Below, piece after piece: positions 33,401 through 45,400 of a stretch of 60,000 bases of DNA; the first letter of the stretch is position 1; each line of letters opens with the position of its first letter. Position numbers and translations under genes: made by a program. The notes below the pieces were generated by a model that did no database searches, was not told the DNA's origin, and saw nothing but the letters and a program-made list of their open reading frames with translations. Source of the stretch: Membranipora membranacea (Eukaryota > Bryozoa > Gymnolaemata > Cheilostomatida > Membraniporidae); the NCBI GenBank assembly GCA_914767715.1, contig OU612069.1, positions 12,709,387-12,769,386 of the forward strand, written 5' to 3'.

Positions 33401-36400
33401 TCTACTGCACCCTCTTGGTGATGCTTCTGACTCGCCTAGGATTTTTGCCTCCCCTACCATTTTTGCCTCCCCTACCATCTTTGCTAAAGTATCTATGGCC
33501 CTGACATATAATATAAGTAAGAGAGACAGGACACAGCTTATATGGCTGGCATGTGTCAGTGAAAAAAGTTAAGCTAGCCCGGTATTTTCTCTTTCATTAC
33601 AATGATGTGTTTGTGTTTGAGATTTTGGCTTATTTTAATGGGAAAACATAGAAATATTTTCAAACGGCTGCTATTGAAAATACCTGCAAGTGAGCCACAT
33701 AGTGTCAGATAAAATTTTTTCCCGAAAAAATGGCTCTAAGCGCTCTAAAAATCGAAATTTCCATGCCCATTACGTTTATTCTCAATGATAACTTATATGA
33801 TACAGGCACTAGCCATGCACAACCAGATTGGGTTGTGTCACGGATTTCGCAATAATTAAGTAGGACAAAAACTGTTGCTATTTTTGTACACATTGTCCAC
33901 TCTAGAGTATATAATAACTCTATGGCCATAACTCTCATTTTCTTTGGATTTTATTGAATATCCAAATGAAATACAACTATCAAACTAGGATCCTAAGTGT
34001 TAGGGTCTTCAATGTAATTTCAAACTTAATATTCACAGATGTTCAAAAGTCGCTGGTTGTACAAATGCTGAGACTCATCAACAAGCAGACTTTGCTACAG
34101 TATATGATGCTACCAAAGTGAGTTACACAGCATGGATTGGAGATTGTGAGAACAAGCTTCGTGCTCTTGTGCAACAGGTGAGCTTTAAACTGAATAAAAT
34201 CTAAAATGTTAAGGTGATATGGACCCAACTTGTATTCTCAATCTGACACACCAAAAAACACAAATTAATATATTAAGAATAACTTTACATAGTATTTTAA
34301 AGCGCGTATAATCTTCTGTTTGTCTATAATGTTGTATGTGATCACATTCAAACACTATCTCATAGTGTATTTAGAACTCTATTATGAGAATTGACCTTTA
34401 AAAATGAAGTGAAATATTAGACTTAAAGACTACCCAAAGTCGAATGCATGTTTTAGTCAGACAATTGCTTATGATAAAGTTGTGTTCAGTTTTGCGTGGA
34501 GAAAAAATTGATGCTCTACTTGGCATGACATGACATACCCTGACGCCATAATGCAGAGAATGGGCCTTCCTTTATGGGGGCACATTTTCCACATCAATGA
34601 TTCATGCCAAGTAGAGCATTGATTTTTTTCTCATGCAAATCTGACACAACTTTATTATAAGTAACTGCCTGATTATAACATGCATTGGTCTTTGGGTAGT
34701 CTTTACATTAATTTATAAATTGATTTTTTTCAAATCTCAAATCTGTTTTAGAAAATAAATCAAGGTTGGAAGATTGCTGTTAAATATATAACAGTGTGAG
34801 CAAAATAATAAACAGAATCTCATTTTATCTCTCTTATCATCAAGTACAAATGACTGTCATATTACCTCAAAAGTTTCAAGACTAGTTTCATTTTCAACAT
34901 CACATCTAGGGATGGAACGGATCAGGGTTAGGCAACCTTGGATCGGATATCCGATCGGTCTATAAATTCAACCTCGAATTGGATCCGGACTCGGATAACG
35001 CGTAAAAACGATAAATTTACCAGTCACAGCAGCTGTACCTTTGCACCGTAATATACAATTAAGGTCATTGAATACATGGATAAACACATCTCTTCCCAGA
35101 ACCATAACCCTAATTTAAATTTGCATATATCTTGGATATAATACTTTACAAGGAGCAACTTATCATTCAAACTGCGCAAGGATAACACACACAGATTATT
35201 TGAGAAGGATCATTCAATGAGTGCAAAGATCTCTTTACTACGAGCAATTGTGCACAGATACTCGATTTGCCAGATTCACTCAAACCCCGATGATAATAAT
35301 CACTGAGTTTGAACAAACTCCCTGCTCCTATGTGCCAAACTCTCTGCTGTGATTAGGAAAGGAATCGTCCTCCTACTTTGAAAAATAAGTAGATGATAAC
35401 CTTGTTCATCAAACTAGACATTTTGTTACGAGAATCATCATCGGACAAAATCATGTCTTATTCACAACGATCTGAGTAAAGATGGTTCTATCAATTTCAG
35501 CAGAAGAAAGCAAATCCATCAAATTGCATCAGCATCAAAAAAGATAGCTATGAAAATGAGATAGGTATTGAATGTCTACTGATCCCAACTGAATGCTTTT
35601 AGCCGATAACATAGTTGAGTTTGCAAACTCAATTATGTTGTCGGAACTTCCAATTAATGACTATCATACTTCCTTCCTTGTCATTTTTAGTGAGATAAAT
35701 GATGCTAAGTAAGTGTTGATTAAAAACGTATCATCCTCTCGGATCAGACATAACACATATCCGAATTTCTGAAATTCAACTCCAACCTCAAGAGGTCTTT
35801 CCACCCCTTATCAAATCAGCTTTAAATTGCATTAATTTTTTTAATCGCTTAGTTCGCATGCATCAATTTCACAACAACTTTAGGATCTATCAAATCATGG
35901 AAATAACATTGGTTCGATATTAGGTCACATCTGTTTGTGATCCTTCATTTGCTTCGGGATCTGCGATGCATTGAAGCAGTTATCAACAAAGACTGTGATT
36001 CGGTAGTCCTGGGTGCGAAGCCCAACCACAGCAGATCTATTTGAAGTTTCATCATTTTGTGAACTGTCAGCATTCAGCATTCGGTCTCGAATTAAGAGTG
36101 GACAATTTCATTGCAAGTGCCAAATCGATGCATGGGAACATAGAGAATTGAAAGGGTTGTTTGAAAAGCTTATCGCTCAATGCTTTATTCAAAGTTCATT
36201 TAAAGTGGTTTCTTAGTAAATAAAATTAGAAGGTTTACACCAGTATTTGAAACGATACCGAATTATCACAAATCCTCATTGACCAGATCAACACAGATCA
36301 CACAGCGAGCATAGTTTGTAACAACTTTGGTGAAACCTGCGGTTGTAAAAGTGAGACGAGTCAAACATGATGCAGCTGCAAAGGGAAATCAGTAGAGTGA

Positions 36401-39400
36401 GTTAAAGTTAAATGTATCACATCTTCACAAGACAGCTGAAGAATGTAAACCTACCATGACCTATAATTGACAACATATGGCCCACTGAGTATGATGTATA
36501 ATCTGACAGATGTTGCACCTGCATTTTTCGTTTCATAGCAAGGAACACTCAGGAAAAAGGTGAAAAAAGAACTAGCTAGACTTGCATCTGTATCAGAAAA
36601 TCTGTTGGGGAATGAGGCTAATTCAGTGGCAGATCTAAGTAAGATGCTGAGCAAACTGAATCCGATAGATGACCAAGTAACAAAGCTGAAAGCTGAGATC
36701 GGAGTTTATGGTGTTGGTGCAAGTAAACTTAGTAAACCTCAGTTCCTGCGAGTTGTGAAAGAATCCATCAACAAAAAAGGTATGCCTTCACAAGTGTTGT
36801 CATGATACGTTGTCAACAACTTCTTTACAAAACTAAATATCTTCTGTTTAATAATTCTCACGCGCTTTGAATCTGATATGAATTTGGGTATGTGAGATCA
36901 ATAATCTAAACAGTAGAAAATGAGATAAAATATTGTTGTTACAAACTTGTTAGATAATTAGATCTTAATTTTTGGCATCCAATAATTTTTCTGAATGGCT
37001 AAATGCATCATAGGTTGATTAAAAAGTTCCTACAGCTTCCTAAAGTCCGCTAGAGTCACAATTCGGTGGCAGGGGGCTCTGTCTGTGAATTCACTCACTG
37101 CTTGTAGCATGTCCTCAAGAATATTATATGAAAGCTAAAGTATATAAAAGCAAGCACAAAACTGTTCAAATTTTTTTAATTTTCCTGATCGATGTTTGTG
37201 GTCGATCACGAAATGCAGTATGTTACTTGTTATTGGTTATTTCGAATGGCTTCATAAAACCAGCCATGATATACCAACTTCTGCCACAGGGAAATAGACA
37301 ACCGGTCTTCATCTATCACAGGACCAGACCATCATGATCAAAAGTCACCTGAGTGACTTGATAGGATTCTCAGAGTTCGAGATATTGTATAAAATTATAA
37401 AACTCATTTAAATACAGTTGAATTAATGTTGTGATGACAGGAATACAGCAAGATAAACAGAGATATCATAAAATAAATACATCAAATATATTGCATAGAT
37501 AAATTATTAAATTGAACAGATGAATAGTTACTCTAAACATAACTTTAAACAACTTTCACAAAACAAATGAAAATCAAATCCTGACCTCAGGCACTGCTTG
37601 AATAACTCTAAGGCCAAAGATTTATTCAGCTTTCCCTTAGCTTCCATTACTTGAATCTCTTCCTGAAAGTGATAGCTCTTAATTGTTTTTATCGGGTAGT
37701 CGAATATTAAGTCTCTGCTAATTCCTTTCTTCCTCATACCGACACAAAATTGATCCTCATGCTTCTTAACCATGGTCACCTTTCTCCAGTTGCTGTATTT
37801 CCTGAGTGTTTCCGGGATCCAGTTTTCTTCGCTTGTGTGGATTTGCTTCCTGGATCATCTGGGTCTAGAGCCTGCTCTGATCTGGTTATTATGTCCAGTG
37901 AAAACCTAGGATCCTAAAGAAATGGTGGACTATCCTGCCATGACAAAGAGGTATCATGAAATTTGACTATCTCGTAACATAACTGTTTGAGTAGCAGTTT
38001 TCCTTTCAGGGATGAAGGGTCCAGACATCCAAGAGAATCGAACAAAGAAGCGACTGTAGATAGCACTTCTCCTTTAGTAGGTGATTTTCTAATGGTAGAC
38101 AATAATACACGAAATGTATGTTTATGACATCACACCCCCTACACAAGGCTCACAAGCCAGCATCAGCGAGGCCTCACTTTGATAAGTTGTAACTTCAAAC
38201 CTAGTTGCGCAATTGAGCTGTTCTTGGGCTCATTTTGATGCTTATAAGCTGAAGCAGCCCCTCTGATTATTTTAAGCTTTATTTCATTTATTCTTCAAAG
38301 TGACGGAATGTACACACAAGGACTGTCAGAGTAGTGATTTGTTGTCTGCTAAGAGATTTAGTGTGAATTCTATTAGACACAATTGAATTAGCAGATGAGG
38401 CTGTTTATTTTGTGTTTTGTTGGTTGTATATAAATCAAGCTGTTTGATTTATTGTTGGAGCGTGTACATTTATTATGTGACCATTGTGTCAATGACTTAT
38501 AAATAACTGTATATCAACTGTACATCAACTGTACATCAACTATATATCAACTGATTAAAATTGTGATTGCATGCCTTATTTATACTATCGGCAGCATACT
38601 AAATGAGCACGTGACTTAATTAGTGGTCACTGCATATGAGGACACAACATCCCTCTTTTCCTCATTAAACTTGAATGAGTAATTATCTGAAAACTTTACA
38701 TACAAAAATCGAGCATAAAATATTACAGCAACATAAATGTCTTATTTACAAAATTTGTCAGCAATAATATATTTTAGTACGTAAATGATATGTAAATGGA
38801 ATCTCTTTATAGTGTAGAGATGTTCAGAGTTAATCGCGGCCAGCAGCTACCGTGCCATCCTTGCCTAAAAAAAAACCATAATCTATTTATGGGAAAATAG
38901 AGAACAAGGACCACTGATATCCGCGTTGTCAGTGGGGGTAGGATTTGCCTTGGCATGAAACCGCAGGAGTTCACTCTCCTTTCGACTCTGTTGTGCTGCA
39001 GTGCATCGGGCACTTTTGACATTACGTATTAGGCTGAGTTCCTGGATAATACGTGTAGCAGAAGTCGTAGTAATCCTTGAGACTGCTTAGATAGTTAGTG
39101 TATCTGTCTGGAGTGTTCTTATGGCGTGGCGATCTTCTGACACTATTTTCCCTCTTTTCTTCTTCTGTGGTACCTACGATACCGGCATCTACAAAAGAAG
39201 AGTGTATGATTTCATGGGTTCTCTTGTAGGGTCTCAGATGGGAACTGTTACGGACATATTTTCGTCCATCTGAGGATCGTACAGTTACTTGTGACCCATT
39301 TTTGTTCACTACTACATAAATATCATTGTAGTAGCGGGTGTCAGTTTTTTGTGAAGTTTGATCTCTGATGAGTAAAACTTCATCACCGATAGAAATACTA

Positions 39401-42400
39401 GAGTTTGCAGCCTTGCGCTTACGGTCAGTGTATTCTTTTACTTTAGCCTTATATTCAGCGTCATGCTGTCTGACCTGAATATCATCTAACTTACTATCAT
39501 TATCATACATGGGTAATTTGGTACGCAGCTTACGACCAAATAATAATTCTGCTGGACTCTTACCAGTCGCAGGATGGGGTGTATTTCTATAAGAAAATAA
39601 ATACTTGTGGAGTTCACTCCCCCAATCTTTTCCTGTAGTCACGGCTATTTGAAGCCTTTTCTTTATGGACTTCATCGATGATTCAACAAGACCATTACCT
39701 TGAGGCCACTAAGGTGTACCCCTGCTGTGTTTAATTGCCAAGTTCTCACAGAATTTCCTAAAATCCTCTGAGATGAAAGCTGGTCCTGAATCACTTTTCA
39801 AGTACTGTGGGATTCCATGAGTTTGAAAAACTTCATCTAATGCCTTTAGTGTGGTTGCAGCACTGGTCGATTTCACCGGAATGCACTCAAAATACCTACT
39901 ATAATAGTCAATAACAACAAGCAAGTACTGGCTAGAATGACCAAATGGACCAAAATGATCTACCGCAACTTCCTTCCATGGCGCTGTTGGGAGGTCAGAA
40001 CTCAACATGGGTTCCGGAGAACTTGGTTTACCTACTAATTGACACTCATGACATGCTGTGATGTGTTTGTCCACATCGCTATCAATGTTTGGCCACCAAA
40101 CCTTAGTCCTCAAATTCCTCTTAGTACCAACAACCCCTAGATGTCCTGTATGAGCCAAATTTAAAACATGTGGTCTGAGTTGAGAGGGTATGACTATTCT
40201 GCTGCCTCTCAATACTAGGTTTCCTATCACACACAATTCACCACTAATTAGCTTATACGACTTTGATATACCACGAACATCAAAATTATTTGAATTTATG
40301 CATTTCCTAACAATGGATAATTCCTCGTCGTCTAAAGAAATTTTCTCTATCTCTTTAGCGGTCATAGCTCTAGGTACAGAATTTAAAGCTACAAATCTAC
40401 CATATGCTTCAGCCTTGTTTGCGAGAGACAAATCACAAACTTTACTTGCTGAGAGCCTTGAGAGAGGGTCTGCTACGTTTTTGCTACCTGGCCAATAAAC
40501 TACAGTGTAATCATATGGCATAAGACGTAACACCCAGCGTTCAATCCTAGCACATGGTTTTGAACGCGGACCATAAATAACCTTCAGTGGCTCATGGTCT
40601 GTAACCAAATCGAACTTATTGCCTATCAAATATGGCTTGAATCTTTCACATGCCCACACCAAACTTAGAGTTTCCCTTTCAGTCTGATGGTATCTAGATT
40701 CAACATCACTCAAACTTCTCGATGCATAGCTAATAACCCGTGATCCATCCTCCTGATCCTGGATAAGAACAGCACCAAAAGGACTTGCATCAGCTACCAC
40801 CTTAGTCGGATATTTGAGATCAAAATAACCTAAAGTCTCACTACTGGCTAGACTTTTCTTCACTTTCTCAAACGCTACTATCTGCTCCTGGTTGAGAACA
40901 AATTTTTCTTTGACACCTTTCTGCTTGCCATCTGCTGGCTGCTTTTTCAGTCTGCGCAGTGGTTCTGTCTTGGTCGACAAATCTGGTATGAACTTGCTAC
41001 AATAATTAGCTAATCCTAAGAAAGAACGCAACTCCTCTATGCATGTTGGTTCCTTAGCGTTTACTATAGCATCAACTTTACCAGCCATCGGATCGATGCC
41101 CTTTGCTGATAGTTTATGACCTACAAATTCTAACTCATCAACACCAAATGTACACTTCTGCCTGTTGAGTGTCAATCCTGCTGATTTGAGCCTGTCCAGA
41201 ACCTGTATCAATCTAGCATCATGCTCAGCTCTGTCTGAGCCATGTATAATAATATCGTCAGCGAGGTTTGCTACACCTGGAATGCCTTGAATCAATCTAT
41301 GAATCTCTGCATAAAATTTCTCTGGAGCCATAGAGCAACCATAAAATAACCTCTTATATCGGTATAAGCCAATGTGACAACTGAATGTTGTGATATCCCT
41401 TGAATCGGGATGCAGCGCAAATTGCGTGAAACCTTCCTTCATGTCTAACTTGCTGAAAACCTTGCTGCCATTCATATCCTGTAATAAATCATCAACAGTC
41501 GGCATGGGATGTCTTTCCCTAATAATTGCCTGGTTTGCCCTACGCATATCAACACATAGCCTAATATCACCATTAGCCTTAGGTACAGAAATCAAAGGTG
41601 AAATCCACTGTGTAGGCTTTGCTACTACCTCTATGATATCTGATTTAACTAGCTGTTCTAGTTTAGCCTCTACTTTACTCCTCAGTGCGAATGGAACGCG
41701 ATTATATGGTTGACACACTGGAGCTACATTAGGATCTATTCCTATTTTTATATCTGGGCCTTTGAATTTACCTACGCCTGAAAATAAATTCTTATAGTTA
41801 TCTAGCAGACTACCGTAATTACTGACATTACTGGTATTAGAATCTAAGCTATTTACTCCTACGTTGTAGCCTATTTTGATTAGTTTTAGTGCATGAGATG
41901 TATCATTACTCAACAACGACGTCTGATCCCTATCATTAATAATTATGATTTCAGCTGTTGCCCGCTGATTTCCTGCTTCTAGTTCCGCATTGAAGCATCC
42001 GAACAAGTCTAAGGGCTTATCAGCAGTATATGGAAACAGTTCCAGGTCTGTTGGCTCTACTTTGGCTCTAAGACCTCTTGACACAAGTAAATCAAATGTG
42101 TCTTTACTAATCACATTGCTCTGTGAGCCAGAATCTACAAGCACATCAAGCGGAATGTTTCCTACTCTGATTTCAAGCTTGTCTAGATTAAGCTTCGGCC
42201 TGATAGCTTTGCACTGAAATGCTGCCTGACCTTGATCAGCATTTTGACTACCAGCTGACAATATAGAATGCACCTTTTTCTTAGGTTCAACACTCCTACA
42301 CGCAATAGCAAAATGACCTATTTTTGAGCATTTATTACATTGCTTATCCTTAGCTGGGCAGTTAGTATCACTACCGCTATGCTTGGAAGAACCACACCTA

Positions 42401-45400
42401 TAGCATGATTCAGCTGACTTACGATTTGATGTACCTCTGTAGGATTTACCACCATTGGAGTCTTCATATCTGGGTTTTGGCTTGCCGCCACTATTTCCAT
42501 GCCTAACAAATGAGCCTAATCGGTTGACACCACCTGTTGCATTGGGAAATTCATGAGCATTACTTTTAGCATGAGCGCTAGCACCAGGTTTTTGACCATT
42601 TCTCATTTCCCTATTTTGCATTTCCACCGCATCATGTGATGCTGAAATACTCATTAGCTTTGCTAGGTCAAGAGATGCCCCTGCTTCTAAGAACTTTTTT
42701 CTAAGAGCATCGTAATAGCAGCCTGAAACAATCTGATCAACTATCGAGTCATTAACATCAACGTACTCACAGCCTACAGATCCTTTTCTAAGTCTACCTA
42801 CATATTGGGCTATCGTCTCACCTGCAGTCTGACGCATTTGCCTAAACACATGACGCATGAACCTTTTATTTGGTTTTACCAAAAAATGCGCGTTCAAGAC
42901 TTGAATTGTGCCATCATAATCATCGGGCTGACATTTTTCAGTAACCTCCTCGATTGAATCGTTATGATTCTTAAGCACCTCCCGAACACGTGGTCCACCA
43001 CAGAATAACAACAATGCCTGACGTTGTCTCCTAAGCGATGTTTCCTTAGCGGAAGTTCCACTGGGGTTGAACAAACCATTACAATCAGCATAGCAATCGA
43101 ACTCCTCGATCCATGCCAACCAAGCTGTAGCTACTACACTTGCCTCACCTTCTACCTCAAAATTACCTGGGCGTCCTATATCAAGACTCATCTTTTATGA
43201 TCTGATATGCGCTATTCAGTGAAAATTTTCTAATGGGTAAAGGTTTACATTTAGTACTACAAGTAATCGGAAATCAACTTATCTTATTCTGATAGTCTTT
43301 TCTGTCTCCGTCACTGTCATTGGCTTCTGTTCTTCGCTTAGTCTGTGTCTGTGTTTGGCTGCGTACCGTCTGTTTATGGATCTATCACCCTCTTTGGCAT
43401 AGTCTCCTTCTCCACCTCAATCTTTTTGAGTTTTATCCTCGTCGCCAATGCTTATTTTGTGTTTTGTTGGTTGTATATAAATCAAGCTGTTTGATTTATT
43501 GTGGAGCGTGTACATTTATTATGTAACCATTGTGTCAATGACTTATAAATGACTGTATATCAACTGTACATCAACTGTACATCAACTATATATCAACTGA
43601 TTATAATTGTGATGGCATGCCTTATTTATACTATCGGCAGCATACTAAATGAGCACGTGACTTAATTAGTGGTCACTGCATATGAGGACACAACAGAGGC
43701 GTTGTCATACGGTAAGAATCATGTTGATTTAAGAGTGACTGTTTTAAGTCTGGTTTGGAATGTAGACATGTTGCTTGTTTGCCTGAGGATGAAGAATGAA
43801 TTTTGTCCAGGTCGTGGTCATTGGTTGCGTTTCGCTACCCTTAGGATTTTCGATAGGTACACTATGGTTTTATCTTACGATAGCAAAGCTTCACCTATAA
43901 CAAAATAAGCATATTCAGCAATGGTTGGGTTCTTTTTGGTTTTCATCTTTGATTTTTTTTGATATTCTACACAATTGTTGAATGAGGAGTAGAGGAAGAC
44001 AACAGGGAAAGTTTTTGAACTGACGAAGTCACTCCAATACTTATTCAATAACATTGCATGGTTACAAAGCTTAGAGATCTGAACTTACTTTTTGAGAACT
44101 TTGCTTTCAGAACCATCAATCTTTTGCCATGCCTCAACATCTCTCTGAAAGCGTCTGCCGCCTCAAATTGATTTTCCTCAATAGCCTGCATGGCATCATC
44201 GTATACAGTAGAAGACTCTGACATGATATGATATTCAATCCATTCCTTAGCATAACCGTTTGACATTAGACAGTAGGGTGGTCAATTTTTGTGCTTGTGC
44301 CCCACTAAATACCATGGACTTAGCTTTAGGAGTTGAGATATTACCAATAGAATCGTTGTCATATCAAATCATAGTCTCTATTATAGTCTATGCACTAGCA
44401 GGATTTGCCTGGATTTTTCCTCTCATTACTTCTACATTAATCTTACTTCATATAGCTTAAGGGTCCAATAATATAACATTTTATGAGCTTTTGTCCATGT
44501 CATGATGTCCGCCCTTATTCAAAATGAAAAGAATCCTGGCTGAGATTTTTCTTCATTACTGCTCACGGGTATTGCCTAAACATGAGGCTACATTTCCCAG
44601 AGTCGGACTGAAAAACTCTTATACCTGGAGCAATATAGTAGATGGCATGATTAAAATTCAAAAGATATTGCAGATCCCTTTAGTATTGGTATTTTAACAA
44701 AATCCTGCATTGTTCTCAGACTTTCCCTCGCCGGGGGCCGCCGGGCGATTGGCAGAAGTCTGGGGGGCTCAGACTATCTCTATTTATGAATAATGGTTAA
44801 CCCATAGACCTTATGATAAACCTAGACAGGACACATAGCTGAAGTGAAGCACTTAATTGTGGGGCAACGTAACGCCATTGGAAGGTGTAGAACCAATGAT
44901 GCTGTCCATAATCCAGGTTTTTTCTTCATAACTCGATCAATCTTGATCGGATTTTGAATTTGAAAAGTGTTTTACAATCAGCAGCATCTTGTTGTCAACT
45001 GAATGCTATTTCCTTTTCAAAAAAATTGTTTTGCCTAAAATTAGTGTCTAACTGTTCAGGACAAGCTGCTAAATCTATTGTAGTTTCTTAACTCAAAATC
45101 AGATCAAAATTGACCGAGTTATCGCCAAAAAACCTGGATTTTGGACAGTAAATCAATGATAGCATCGATGATTCTACACCTTCCAATGTCGTCACGTCGC
45201 CCGCAATTAAATGCCTCAGTGCCTCAATGCTAATGCTCCATATAGTGTCCTGTCTAGGTTTATTATTAAGTCTATGGGTTAACCATAGAGGTCATTACTG
45301 CTATCAGGGAGCAGGTTTAGACGGAGCTGAGAATTCCTGATCTCTCCTTTGGTTTTCAGGGCTTTCAACTGATACTCTAGGGCGCTTAATGCATCACTAG

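Larger units (their letters stand above)
30435..34038 (+). other. Intron 1, transposon-filled
   Basis: Starts GTAAGTAA and ends ATTCACAG. Holds a SINE (30835-31020) and a 2.3-kb long-inverted-repeat composite (31641-33930). Nothing else recognised in between. Confidence 0.6.
38402..43695 (-). mobile_element. Complete Ty3/gypsy LTR retrotransposon, inserted in intron 3
   Basis: A 5.3-kb element with two LTRs, the target GAGGC duplicated at 38397-38401 and 43696-43700, a primer-binding region, a polypurine tract and one long gag-pol frame in the order capsid-like region, zinc knuckles, protease, reverse transcriptase, RNase H, integrase. The pol order with integrase last defines Ty3/gypsy. It is antisense to the host gene. 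The single in-frame stop in integrase suggests this copy is inactive. No envelope gene seen. Confidence 0.93.

Noticed and set aside
38807-39022. Envelope-like gene of the Ty3/gypsy element
   Set aside because: Only 71 codons, with no signal peptide, transmembrane segment or glycoprotein features, lying in the 3' untranslated part.
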